Assembly (NCBI RefSeq): GCF_006175985.1
Contig: NZ_SRSH01000006.1
Location: forward strand, 62,001-126,000
DNA from: Methylotetracoccus oryzae
GTDB taxonomy: Bacteria; Pseudomonadota; Gammaproteobacteria; Methylococcales; Methylococcaceae
Direction: 5' to 3'
Length of the DNA: 64,000 nucleotides
Shown here: positions 8,555 through 17,316 of the stretch, in pieces
Layout of the letters: each line of letters starts with the position of its first letter
Position numbering within the stretch: the stretch's first letter is position 1
Made by a program: the position numbers and the translations under genes
Notes under the pieces: model-generated
What the model saw: only the letters and a program-made list of their open reading frames with translations
Databases searched by the model: none
Told to the model about the DNA's origin: nothing

Positions 8555-8719
8555 GTGATCGAGCTACAAGAGCTGTGTAGACACGCCTTCGACACGGCAT
8601 GGCACCAGGATACGCTGGGGCGCCTGGTGCCAGGGGCAGACGTTGAGGGCACTCACCGCCGCGCCTTGATCCAGGATGGGCGAGTGGTGTGGACGATTCA
8701 TCCGACGCCTACGCACTGA
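8555..8719 (+). CDS. Possible small ORF, 54 aa
   Basis: GTG 8555 opens a 54-codon frame ending TIHPTPTH. Its sequence (DTLGRLVPGADVEGTHRRALIQDGRVVWTI) has the look of coding sequence rather than a shadow. A tiny upstream frame from ATG 8502 (MDIIRLCREPLEGWTVA) ends with TGA overlapping this GTG (GTGA), an arrangement typical of translational coupling. Neither matches a family I know. The rest of the gap 8477-8874 is more AT-rich and shows no other believable gene. This could be the remnant of an accessory gene pair. Confidence 0.35.
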   Translation: MIELQELCRHAFDTAWHQDTLGRLVPGADVEGTHRRALIQDGRVVWTIHPTPTH

Positions 8720-8874
8720 ATTACGGAACTGAAGCTACGGGTGCGAAGTGGATGTCGAGCGGGACTGTGGGCTATGCATATGAAAAGGCAAAATTTTTGG
8801 CTTCGACTGTTGGAACCGGCTGGCTAATGGGAGACCCCGTATTGGACCCAGTTTGGCCCGATCAGCGTCGCGCT

Positions 8875-9609
8875 CTAGAACGCGATGAGGCGAGCGCCCG
8901 CAATCACCAGCACGACGCCTAGCAATCGGCAGATGACCGCTTCAGAGAGATACCGGCACCCAAGCTCGGCACCGATGGCGCCACCGAACACCGCCGACAG
9001 CGCCAACAGGGACCAGTCAGCGGGTAACGTGCTGCCCGTCGTCCAATAGCCCATGAGAGCGACGAGCGAATTCAGCAAAATGAAACTGCTGGCGAACCCG
9101 GACGCTTCCCGAACGTGACACCAGCGGCAATACAGCAGCAGCGGTGACAACAACACCCCGCCCCCCATGCCCGTCAGTCCGGACAATAAGCCAATGGTGC
9201 CGCTGGCCGACATCGCCAGCAGCGGATGCGGTGCCCGCGTTGCGGTGATGCCGTGCGGGCCGCGACGACCGATCATCGGCAGGCCCGCAATCAGCAAGAG
9301 TGTGCCCAGGATCAGGTTGAACGACCTGAACGGCAACGTCAGGTAACCTCCCGCAAACGCGGCGGGAACCGAGGCCACAACAAACGGCCACAGGCGCCGC
9401 CACGAGACCTGTCCGGCCACCCAGAAGCGCACTGCGACCAGCGTCGACACGAAAATATTGAGCACCAGCGCGGTGGGCTTGATCGTCTCCGGCAAGAAGC
9501 CGCAAAGCGCCATGACGGCGATGTAGCCGGAGGCGCCTCCTTGTCCCACGCTCCCGTACAACAACGAGATGGCTGCGAGACTGAGGCAGATGAGCGCGGT
9601 CTCAGGCAT
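8875..9609 (-). CDS. TauE/SafE-family membrane permease
   Basis: About 244 residues, almost all in hydrophobic helices. Glycine-rich repeats near the start of each half (SVGQGGASGYIAVMAL and GLTGMGGGVLLSPLLL) are the family signature of TauE/SafE (DUF81) transporters. These export sulfite, sulfoacetate or other organic anions. ATG 9609 (MPETALICL) is preferred because it starts just before the first helix; a TTG at 9651 would add 14 residues. No clear Shine-Dalgarno is seen for either. The substrate is unknown. cysH is 16 kb away, so no link to sulfur metabolism can be claimed. Confidence 0.85.
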   Translation of the reverse strand: MPETALICLSLAAISLLYGSVGQGGASGYIAVMALCGFLPETIKPTALVLNIFVSTLVAVRFWVAGQVSWRRLWPFVVASVPAAFAGGYLTLPFRSFNLILGTLLLIAGLPMIGRRGPHGITATRAPHPLLAMSASGTIGLLSGLTGMGGGVLLSPLLLYCRWCHVREASGFASSFILLNSLVALMGYWTTGSTLPADWSLLALSAVFGGAIGAELGCRYLSEAVICRLLGVVLVIAGARLIAF

Positions 9610-9651
9610 CGGTGATGAGATCTGTCGGAACCAACAGAAGGCGGGGATCAA

Positions 9652-10356
9652 CCAAACGCGACAACGGCGCGCGGCCTGCGCCGCCCAACGCCAGTCCGGG
9701 CGACCTTAATGCGGCCCGCGTGTAGTATACGGTGAAGGGCACGCCAGTCGTGGCTTCCAGCCAATTTGACGTAGGAATAAATAGGGCTGGAAGCATAGGT
9801 TATCACGCGCTTACCGATGGCAATGCCAGGGAGACGGCTCTTCCGCGGGGGTTTTTTCCCCGAGAGTGACCCTGGACGAAGGGTCTCGCCACTTTTCGGT
9901 TCCTGACGGAGACTGGGATGTCCCGCCAGTTTTCGCAAACAGATAGCGATAAAGTCCAGCCTTAGGTGGGGATGCAGATGGGTCCTTTTCTTTGTGTTAT
10001 TCAAACGCGACGTTAAAAACCCTAAGGATGCTATGGGAAAATCGCGTTGGGGCAATCGCGATCGAAATGCCGGGGCTTTTTTCGGATGTCGCGTGACGAG
10101 GGCACAAAAAGAGGTACCTGGCAGTGTCTGCGCATTTACCCCCACTATCAACGTGGGCATTCCTTTAGAGCATGGTGGGGTGTTCTCTTAAGGAAGATCA
10201 CGTATTGCCAATGCAGCTGGAACTCAGCAGACTGTGCTTATGAACGCCGGGCAAGGCCTCGCATCTGGGGGGAGCGTGCCGAGCCTCGGGAGATTCACAT
10301 AGCCTTTACGGTCCGCCCTAAACGAAAGCGGGCGGAATGACTTCAAGGACTAGGCC
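9652..10356. other. Long intergenic region, no gene recognised
   Basis: About 700 bases between the divergent permease and histidine kinase genes. Short frames on both strands lack good starts and normal composition. There is an ATCGCG...CGCGAT hairpin near 10040-10065 and a GGGG-T6-CCCC stretch near 9848-9861. No riboswitch or RNA family is recognised. It is large enough to hide a small RNA. Confidence 0.4.
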
Positions 10357-11598
10357 GTGCCCCAGATAACACCCGATCGGCTCCTTCGACTTCGCGAACT
10401 GCGGCCACTCAAACCTCCGGAGTGCCGCAGCGACAGGGGCTCAGCGGCATTTCGGTCCGAAGATCTCTTCGACCTGCCCGGACTCGCCTCCCTTACGCAT
10501 ATCCGTTGTGATCCGGGGGAGATCGTCTGCCGGGAAGGTCAACCGGGCGATTCGGTTTACCTGCTCAAGACCGGAACTGTCGCCATCATCAAGGGCGAGG
10601 TTGAGGCGCCTGTCGTTCTGGCGCATCGCGGTGCCGGCGAGCTCATCGGCGAAATGGCCGTGCTGGAACGATTGCCGCGATCCGCCACCGCCATTGCCTT
10701 GGAACCGACGGAACTGCAGCGACTCGATCGGGACGAGTTCCTGCAAATCCTCTTTCAAAGGGGGAACGTCAACATGGAGTTGTTGGGCCGCCTCAGCCAT
10801 CGACTGCGGGTCACGGATGAAATTCTGGGTAGCACGTGGGACCAGGCGCACGGATTGACCGAGGAAGTCAGCCAGCTCATTGCCGACTGCGACGAGCTGC
10901 GCTCACAAAAGAGACTGTGGCGACAGACGCTGGAGATGTTGCTGCACGACTTGCGTAATCCGGTGCATGCGATATCGCTGTCGACGACTCTGCTGGCAGA
11001 GGGAGTTCCGGGCGCTGTGTCGGAGGAGCAACGTACCTCCTTGCGAAGCATCGAGGCCAATTGTCAGCATCTCGCGCAGCTGGTCGATGCCATCGTCGAG
11101 CTTTCTCAGATCGAGGCCAAGGCTCTGCAGTTCAGGCCGGCCCCGACCGATCTATCCGCTGTCGTGCGCACGGTGCTCGATCGGCTTCGACCCTTGCTCG
11201 ATGCGGCGCATTTGACCGTGACCCTGGATTTTCCGGAGGAGCTTCCCCGCCCGCACGTGGATCCGGGCTTGTTCGAGCGCGTCATTTCCAACATCCTCGA
11301 CAATGCGGTCCGTTTCACACCCGGCGGAGGACACATCACCCTCACGGCTTCCGTAGAACTGGACGATCTCCGGTTGGCTATTACGGATACCGGACCGGGC
11401 GTTCCTCCCGAACAGCGCGAGCGAATTTTCGGCCGGTTCATCCGGGGCGACGCCAACGAACAGGGGAACCGTCGCGGCTACGGGCTGGGGCTTAACTTCT
11501 GCCGCTTGGTGGTCTGCGCGCACGGCGGGCATATTTGGGCAGAGAGCGGCCCGGGCGATCAGGGCGCTTGCTTTGTGATCACGGTGCCCTGGAGATAA
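10357..11598 (+). CDS. Histidine kinase with N-terminal cyclic-nucleotide-binding domain
   Basis: A soluble 413-residue sensor kinase. Residues ~40-150 form a cNMP-binding (Crp-like) fold: PGEIVCREGQPGDSVYLLKTG and GELIGEMAVLERLPRSATA. A helical linker leads to the dimerisation domain with phospho-acceptor His197 in LLHDLRNPVHA. The ATPase domain follows with N-box NILDNAVRFTP, G1 ITDTGPGVP and G2 GYGLGLNFCR. There is no membrane segment, so it probably senses an intracellular signal. GTG 10357 follows AAGGA by seven bases. No response regulator is adjacent, so it is an orphan kinase; the ligand is unknown. Confidence 0.9.
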   Translation: MPQITPDRLLRLRELRPLKPPECRSDRGSAAFRSEDLFDLPGLASLTHIRCDPGEIVCREGQPGDSVYLLKTGTVAIIKGEVEAPVVLAHRGAGELIGEMAVLERLPRSATAIALEPTELQRLDRDEFLQILFQRGNVNMELLGRLSHRLRVTDEILGSTWDQAHGLTEEVSQLIADCDELRSQKRLWRQTLEMLLHDLRNPVHAISLSTTLLAEGVPGAVSEEQRTSLRSIEANCQHLAQLVDAIVELSQIEAKALQFRPAPTDLSAVVRTVLDRLRPLLDAAHLTVTLDFPEELPRPHVDPGLFERVISNILDNAVRFTPGGGHITLTASVELDDLRLAITDTGPGVPPEQRERIFGRFIRGDANEQGNRRGYGLGLNFCRLVVCAHGGHIWAESGPGDQGACFVITVPWR

Positions 11599-11725
11599 CC
11601 GTCCCTGCCTCACAGCGGTCGGCCCTGACAATCCAGCACCCCGACTCGGGTTCTGCTTCCGGCAAGGCCGTTGGCATGGGCGCGCCAGACGGCACACTGG
11701 TTTGAGTCATGCGAGGGACGGGACG

Positions 11726-11758
11726 GCGGCGGCGTGCCCGTGCGGGTAATGCCGCCGC
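11726..11758. terminator. GC-rich hairpin between convergent genes
   Basis: GCGGCGGC (11726-11733) pairs with GCCGCCGC (11751-11758) around an inner CCCG-TG-CGGG stem. It lies between the convergent kinase and DJ-1-like genes and could terminate transcription from both sides. There is no T-run, so the call is tentative. Confidence 0.4.
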
Positions 11759-11797
11759 GCCCCTGAACCAAAGCGGTGAGACCGCTTGGCAGCCAGC

Positions 11798-12574
11798 CTA
11801 CGGGATGCTGTTGATGAAACCCAGCAGGAAGTAGTCGTACATTTCACGCATGGCTGCGAAAACGTCCGGCCGGGTATTCAAGACCGAACCGCCTTCGATC
11901 GGTGGCGCCGGATCGTATTCCAGGTCCAACATCACCGCCTGCGTGTAGGCCTTACCGAACAGCTTCAGGACGATTTTCAGCGCCATGTCGAAGCCGGCCG
12001 TTACGCCCGCGGATGTGATGTATTTGCCATCGATCACATAACGCTTCTGTTGAAACTGCGCGCCGTACTTCGTCAGGATTTCGTCGGCACGATACCAGTT
12101 GGTGGTAGCCTTTTTTCCCTCGAGCAGGCCGGCCGCACCGAGTATCCAGGCGCCGGTACAGACACTGGTGGTATAAATGGTGTTCGCGTCGATCATCTTG
12201 ATCCAGGCGAGGGTCGCCGGATCCATCGTTTCCATGGCCGTTTCGCCCGCGCCGCCCGGAACCACAAGAATATCGAGGCGGTTGACTTCGTCGATGGACT
12301 TGTCGACGACGATTTTGAGGCCGTTATTCGCAACGATCTCGCCCTTGTGCTTACCCACGAGGAAGGCGTTCAGACCTGACGTGCGGAAAACCTGAAACGG
12401 ACCCAAGGCATCGGTGGGGTTCATGCCATCGTAGACGTAGATGCCGATTCCGTTCACATTGACGTTCGGATTGGGTTTCTTGCTCAGCAGTTCGGTCAGC
12501 GACAAGTTGGCACTCGCCGCGCCGGAGAAAACAAGGAACATGAATAGAAACAGGGTTCTGGAGAAAATATTCAT
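11798..12574 (-). CDS. Exported DJ-1/PfpI-family protein
   Basis: 258 residues from ATG 12574, chosen because it gives a clean signal peptide (MNIFSRTLFLFMFLVFSGAASA). The rest is a class I amidotransferase-like fold of the DJ-1/PfpI superfamily: IYVYDGMNPTDALGPFQVF at the start, LVVPGGAG, and the nucleophile elbow TSVCTGAWILGAAGLL with the expected Cys. Members act as glyoxalases, chaperones, isonitrile hydratases or regulator domains. An exported version with no HTH is less common and its substrate is unknown. A C-terminal extension after the core (EYDPAPPIEGGSV..) is also seen. It appears monocistronic. Confidence 0.85.
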   Translation of the reverse strand: MNIFSRTLFLFMFLVFSGAASANLSLTELLSKKPNPNVNVNGIGIYVYDGMNPTDALGPFQVFRTSGLNAFLVGKHKGEIVANNGLKIVVDKSIDEVNRLDILVVPGGAGETAMETMDPATLAWIKMIDANTIYTTSVCTGAWILGAAGLLEGKKATTNWYRADEILTKYGAQFQQKRYVIDGKYITSAGVTAGFDMALKIVLKLFGKAYTQAVMLDLEYDPAPPIEGGSVLNTRPDVFAAMREMYDYFLLGFINSIP

Positions 12575-13245
12575 AGGAATTGAAATAGGTGGGGAATGGA
12601 CTCGATGGACCGATCGGTATGCCTTCCTGCTGTTCGAACACCACACCCGGGATCGGTGCCCGAAACATCTGCGGTTGGCAGTTCGAGTGAGCCGAATAGT
12701 CAATCGATGTCTCTCGGACACGGCGTATCACGATCGGGCCGAATGGCATAAGCAAGGGGTATGCCATAATTTTTTTGTCAATCGGCTTTGGGCGTGCGGC
12801 CTCGAACTAACGCGGGTTTCCGGAGCTCGACGGCGAACGCTTGACGAGGAATAGGTCGACCTGATTTAGCTAGCGGTGAGCGATATCACCCAGAGATAGA
12901 CGTGATATCGGTCGTATCCCGCAACGGACCGGAGGAAATGGGGCTTGAGTCCAAATGAAAGGACAGGTGGGCAGGCCTGGGTTCCGGCAAGATTATCCGG
13001 CGGCTATCGATACGGAAGGTAAGATGCTGGCAGGTAGAAATATCGCGGAGTGAGCGGAATGATGGGCCGGGCGGGCGCGGGTCGCTATCGCCAGCGAGCG
13101 ATGGGCTTGACGTGCCGGGACCAGCATCCTTCTATAGTGCCGCAGGTACGTGCCACCGCGCAGGATGGGTCCAGTTCGATGACTCGGGGCCGGCGTGCTT
13201 CGGTCCGCTGGCTGAACGTCAGCATCAGAGGAGGTGGGAGGTCCC
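12575..13245. other. Intergenic region with an orphan terminator
   Basis: About 670 bases without a convincing gene. It holds the promoter side of the minus-strand DJ-1-like gene, a plus-strand terminator at 12743-12777 (listed separately) and imperfect repeats of GATATCA/TGATATC near 12883-12910. No RNA family is recognised. Confidence 0.4.
12743..12777 (+). terminator. Orphan rho-independent terminator
   Basis: An 8-bp perfect stem, ATGGCATA (12743-12750) with TATGCCAT (12760-12767), closes a 9-base loop and is followed by AATTTTTTTG. The orientation is plus strand, but no plus-strand gene lies upstream within 1.1 kb, which suggests a short non-coding transcript or leftover DNA. Confidence 0.65.
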
Positions 13246-14028
13246 TTGACCGAAGGTTTCGTTGATCGCTTTGCGCCGGTTGCGGCCCGTTATGCCGATT
13301 GCCGTCCCACCTATCCGCCGGCGCTCTACGCGTGGCTGGCAAGTACGGCCCCCGACCGTCGATTGGCGTGGGACTGTGCGACCGGCAGCGGACAGGCGGC
13401 GCGCGACCTCGCCGTCCATTTCGAACACGTCATAGCAACCGATGCCTCGGCGGCGCAGATCGGACGTGCGCCGCCGACGCCGGGCATCGAATACCGGGTG
13501 GCCGCGGCGGAGTCCTCGGGGCTCGCCGCGGAGTCGACCGATTTGATCACGGTGGCGCAGGCCCTGCATTGGTTTGCGATCGATCGCTTCTTCGCCGAGT
13601 GTGCCCGTGTGTTGAAACCCGGCGGTGTGCTGGCCGTGTGGAGCTACGGGCCGCTGCAGATCGATGGAGATCCGGCGACCAACACCCTGGTTCAGCGCTA
13701 CTACCAGGAGATTGTCGGACCATACTGGCCGGCGGAACGGGCTTTGGTCGATGAGCGCTACGCTTCCGTGTGCCTGCCCTTTCCCGAATTGGGTGCACCG
13801 GCTTTCGCGATGCGTGTGGCATGGCCGCTCGAAAAGCTGCTCGGCTATCTCGGCACCTGGTCGGCGGCGGCAGCCTACCACGCAGCGGTCGGCACCGATC
13901 CTCTGGACCTGATTCGTGGTGACCTGTGGGCAGCCTGGGGCGGGCCCGAAGTCAAGCGCCACATCGTCTGGCCGCTGGTCGTGCGAGTAGCCCGAAAGCC
14001 GGCTGCCGGTAGTAACCATTCACCCTAA
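13246..14028 (+). CDS. Class I SAM-dependent methyltransferase
   Basis: A 260-residue soluble methyltransferase. The SAM-binding motif I is CATGSGQAARDLA after a typical N-terminus (FVDRFAPVAARYADCRPTYP). An acidic residue ends strand 2 (VIATDAS) and motif IV/V is VAQALHWF. This is the arrangement of UbiE/Tam-like small-molecule methyltransferases. TTG 13246 is chosen because AGGAGGTG lies nine bases before it; GTG 13234 sits inside that ribosome-binding site. The methyl acceptor is unknown. A GST gene follows after a broken SOUL gene, but no operon is certain. Confidence 0.85.
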   Translation: MTEGFVDRFAPVAARYADCRPTYPPALYAWLASTAPDRRLAWDCATGSGQAARDLAVHFEHVIATDASAAQIGRAPPTPGIEYRVAAAESSGLAAESTDLITVAQALHWFAIDRFFAECARVLKPGGVLAVWSYGPLQIDGDPATNTLVQRYYQEIVGPYWPAERALVDERYASVCLPFPELGAPAFAMRVAWPLEKLLGYLGTWSAAAAYHAAVGTDPLDLIRGDLWAAWGGPEVKRHIVWPLVVRVARKPAAGSNHSP

Positions 14029-14187
14029 CCTGGCTTGGTGGTGGAAGCGGGCTGGGAGGGCGAGGCCGTCTGCGGGCGGGAACCCGCGGCCGAGCCAGGG
14101 ACGGATTCACGGCGTTTCTCGGCTTCCCCGCCCGCTCCCGCGAGGGCGAGGCGTGAACCGTTACGTCCGCGGGTCGATGCGCCGGGC

Positions 14188-14505
14188 TCGTACACGTTCA
14201 CCTTCATGATGCCCTCCGGCTATACACTGGAGACCTTGCCGCGTCCGACCGACTCACGCGTCAGGCTGCGACGGATCGACGCGCGGGTGATGGCGGCTCG
14301 CACTTATTCCGGAACGTGGTCGGAGGCGCGTTATCGCGAACACGAAAGGGCGCTGTTGCAAGCCGTCAGGGCGGCAGGATTGCAGCCGGTGGGACTACCG
14401 GTGTTTGCCCGCTACAACTCACCGTTCACGCTTTGGTTCTTGCGGCGCAACGAGGTGCTGGTGGAAGTCGCGCCGGAAGGGCTTGTCCCATCTGAAAGGC
14501 ATTGA
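14188..14505 (+). pseudogene. SOUL haem-binding protein, N-terminally truncated
   Basis: The last ~105 residues match the C-terminal half of SOUL/HBP-type haem-binding proteins: FMMPSGYTLETLPRPTD, ARTYSGTWSEARYREHE and ARYNSPFTLWFLRRNEVLVEV. The N-terminal half expected in this family (including an IAMTAPV-type segment) is absent in all three upstream frames. The open frame runs back to 14035, but residues before SYTFTF are low-complexity Ala/Pro/Arg sequence unlike the family. The likeliest reading is a deletion fusing intergenic DNA to the 3' half. It may still be transcribed, since the frame stays open. Confidence 0.65.
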
Positions 14506-14554
14506 CGAGCCGCCGGCTCGAACGCTCTCCAAGCAAACTGTCGGAGATACCCCA

Positions 14555-15187
14555 ATGATGACACTGTACGGTTGTCCCCAGACCCGCTCCGCCCGCGCCG
14601 CCTGGGCCCTGGAAGAGGCTGGCGCCGAGTACGCCTATGTCGCGGTCGATTTGCCGAAGGGCGGAGGCCGATCCCCGGATTTTCAGGCGGTCAATCCGGG
14701 CGGCAAGGTGCCTGCCTTGGTGGACGACGGGCTCACGCTGACCGAATCGGCCGCGATCTGCACGTACATAGGGGACCGCTTCCCCGAATCCGGTCTGACG
14801 CCGCCACCCGGCACGGCCGAGCGGGCGAAGTACCACCAGTGGTGCTTCTTCGTGATCGGCGAGTTGGAGCAACCGCTTTGGACCATCGCGAAGCACCGCT
14901 TCGCATTGCCTGCGGACTGGCGGGTGCCGCAAATCGAGCCCACGGCCCTGAAGGAATTCGATGTGGCGCTCAGGGTCTTCGAAAAGGGGCTGGGCGACAG
15001 GATGTATCTGCTGGGCGATGGTTTCACCGCCGCGGATATCCTGGCTGCCCTCACGCTGAACTGGGCGCGCAAGGGGCAGGTTCTGCCCGATTCTCCCCGC
15101 GTGATGCGCTACCTGGAACGTACGCTGTCACGTCCGGCGCTGGAGCGGGCCCGGCAGCGCGAAGCGGCCGCGGTGGCAGCATCCTGA
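14555..15187 (+). CDS. Glutathione S-transferase family protein
   Basis: A 210-residue cytosolic GST. The N-terminal thioredoxin-like domain starts MMTLYGCPQTRSARAAWALEEAG, with the family's cis-Pro segment GGKVPALVDDGLTLTESAAICTYI (the ESxAI glutathione-binding motif). The C-terminal all-helical domain carries the GDGFTAADILAALTL N-capping motif. ATG 14555 follows GGAG by nine bases. The CPQT sequence near the N-terminus offers a Cys rather than a Ser or Tyr as possible active residue. It conjugates or reduces electrophiles with glutathione; the exact substrate is unknown. Confidence 0.9.
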   Translation: MMTLYGCPQTRSARAAWALEEAGAEYAYVAVDLPKGGGRSPDFQAVNPGGKVPALVDDGLTLTESAAICTYIGDRFPESGLTPPPGTAERAKYHQWCFFVIGELEQPLWTIAKHRFALPADWRVPQIEPTALKEFDVALRVFEKGLGDRMYLLGDGFTAADILAALTLNWARKGQVLPDSPRVMRYLERTLSRPALERARQREAAAVAAS

Positions 15188-15638
15188 ATTGGGTTGGCAC
15201 GGGGAACATTGCGCGTCGGGAGAATTACGCCGCTGACAGACCAGCGCCAGAATGACCGGATGCGGTTGACGGAAAGGTAAGGGCCGCAGCCTCCGCCGCT
15301 CCGGATCGTCGGTACGTCTCACGGGCCGGTGGCTGGACGCGGAGAGAACAGACCGAGTGCGTCAGGTTGCTTTACACCCGTCCGCGATGGATGACGTGTA
15401 ACGCAGCGTGTTGTGCGCCCTTTGAACGACTTAATCGAAAACGGCACGGCTTCTGCTCGGAACGCTGTTCGGCTGGGTATTTGGGCTGATCAGCACCAGG
15501 CGCCTGCGTGCTGCCCGCCGTGAATTGCGAGAGGGTCCGCGTGACGGTATTTCGAAGCAGATGACTTGCATTTCACGAGATAGCCATGCGCTACCGCGCT
15601 ACCGCGTCGACTTGGTTGACATGACAAACGAGAAATCG
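15188..15638. other. Intergenic region, nothing recognised
   Basis: About 450 bases between the GST stop and the chosen start of the Ig-like protein. Open frame extends upstream from the latter (to 15525) but gives no signal peptide. I see no terminator with a T-run and no RNA motif. Confidence 0.4.
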
Positions 15639-17201
15639 ATGAACCACAGATATTACGTAAAACCACTTTGCTCGGTCGCTCTGCTCTGCGGGGCGATGCC
15701 GCTTGCCAGTGCGAGCACCGCTTACGGAAGCCTCAGCAATTTTGATTGTGTGAATGACACCGGTCAGGAAACACACGGCTTCGAGATCGAGATCGAGGAT
15801 GCGCGGAGCTCTTCCGTCACGTACACCTACGACTACAACCACTACGGCACCCCCAAAATCACCGAGGACGGAAGTGATCCGCTGCATCCGAAAGTGGTCA
15901 TCCGCTACGCGAGTGCCAAGGATGCCGCGGGTCGCTATACCGCTTACACTGCGATACCCGATCCCCAGAATCCAATAAAGCCGACCGACGGGCACCAGTG
16001 CACGAACCCCGGTGTGAACCAGGGCTGTGAGCACTTCGGCGTCGGCCATTATGGTTCCGGGCCCGTGCATTATTTCTGGCTGGTCGACGATGGAGCGGGA
16101 AACCTGGTACGCGGACCCTCGGTCAACGTCGCGACTCCAACGTGGACCTACATACCACCACAGCCGGCCGTCAATGCGCCGGCCGTGGTCCAAGCCGAAG
16201 TCAGAGCGCCGGAGCGGCCGGAGAACCCGGTCAAGGAGTTTGGCGAAGCGGTTTTCGTGAAAGAAATCAGCACCACGACCCACAACAACAATCGCGTGAA
16301 GCTGGAAGACCTCGTGTCCGACGATCCCGCCAAGGCGGATGACAAGAACTGGAAAAACAATGAGCCAGACGAAGTCGAGGTCGAATTCGAACTGTTGCAG
16401 GAGGAGTTCAACAAACCGGACGGTGAACGCAACGCTCACCAGGGTCAGCAGGAACCTCTCAAAAACGGCGACGAGGTGGTCACCCGACGTTACGAATCCT
16501 ATCGCTATGCCGGACCTTACGATCCCGAATCGAATGAAGCCCTGTGTGATACCTGGACCGAGAACTGGACCCAGAAGAAGCTGGATAAGCTGAAACCCGA
16601 ATGTAAGGATGCCGCAGGTCAACCGCTCCCGGTCCTTGGGGAATACATTGGTGCCCAGATGGTGGAATTCGATCCGCAGGCCCCACTGGGTTTGATCGAA
16701 CACCTTCAGGACGGCGACCGGTCGCAGCCTTTCCCCAGGCGTCGGCTCGTCATCGGCGGCAATTCACCTTATGTTGCGACCATTACGGATGGATCGCTGC
16801 CCGACGGCCTTCGGCTAAACCCGACTTCGGGCATGCTGACGGGTACCCCGCGCAAGGCTGGCAAGTTCACTTTCACGGTCAGTGCTACCGATGCCAATGG
16901 CGACGTAGTCGACAAAACCTACGCGCTGAAGATCGTTGGTGCCCCGGTGATCAGGACGTCGGTGTTGCCCACGGCTGGTGTACGTGACAGCTACCGCGTC
17001 AGGATACCTGCGAGCGGAGGTTACCGGCCGTACACTTGGCAAGCCACGGATCTACCACGGGGTCTTCGAATCAATGCGAACGGTGTAATCCTGGGCAAGG
17101 CTGCCAAAGGGTCGCGCGGCACCTATCATCCTACGATCCAGGTTCAGGACGATAGCGGTGCCGTTACCACCAAGAGCCTGACGTTGGTCGTGGTTCCCTG
17201 A
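15639..17201 (+). CDS. Secreted protein with two putative Ig (He_PIG-type) domains
   Basis: From ATG 15639 the product is 520 residues with a signal peptide (MNHRYYVKPLCSVALLCGAMPLASAS). ATG 15621 is an alternative six codons upstream. The N-terminal third has paired cysteines and aromatic residues (FDCVNDTGQETHGFEIE; YTYDYNHYGTP) without a known family. An acidic linker follows (residues ~200-300). Two C-terminal repeats resemble putative Ig domains of cell-surface proteins: DGSLPDGLRLNPTSGMLTGTP and DLPRGLRINANGVILGKA, each followed by a TFTVSATD/TIQVQDD strand. It probably acts outside the cell in adhesion or as a structural protein. There is no sorting signal or anchor at the C-terminus. 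Confidence 0.75.
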   Translation: MNHRYYVKPLCSVALLCGAMPLASASTAYGSLSNFDCVNDTGQETHGFEIEIEDARSSSVTYTYDYNHYGTPKITEDGSDPLHPKVVIRYASAKDAAGRYTAYTAIPDPQNPIKPTDGHQCTNPGVNQGCEHFGVGHYGSGPVHYFWLVDDGAGNLVRGPSVNVATPTWTYIPPQPAVNAPAVVQAEVRAPERPENPVKEFGEAVFVKEISTTTHNNNRVKLEDLVSDDPAKADDKNWKNNEPDEVEVEFELLQEEFNKPDGERNAHQGQQEPLKNGDEVVTRRYESYRYAGPYDPESNEALCDTWTENWTQKKLDKLKPECKDAAGQPLPVLGEYIGAQMVEFDPQAPLGLIEHLQDGDRSQPFPRRRLVIGGNSPYVATITDGSLPDGLRLNPTSGMLTGTPRKAGKFTFTVSATDANGDVVDKTYALKIVGAPVIRTSVLPTAGVRDSYRVRIPASGGYRPYTWQATDLPRGLRINANGVILGKAAKGSRGTYHPTIQVQDDSGAVTTKSLTLVVVP

Positions 17202-17316
17202 CGGGCCTCCCAGAGCGTGCTGCATGGCTTCCTCCGGACTCCGGCCGGGGGGCTAGCCTGTTCTCCGATCGCCGAGACGCTGCCGGAGCCGGGCACGCAA
17301 CGCGCACCGGTGTGCC

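Noticed and set aside
8689..8922. 77-codon plus-strand frame
   Set aside because: Runs into the antisense of the permease gene and has no ribosome-binding site or similarity.
9648..10160. 170-codon minus-strand frame in the long intergenic region
   Set aside because: Basic low-complexity product with no motif or good start; also overlaps the upstream region of the permease gene.
9652..10356. Possible structured RNA in the long intergenic region
   Set aside because: Hairpins exist, but I could match them to no known riboswitch or RNA family and saw no clear terminator.
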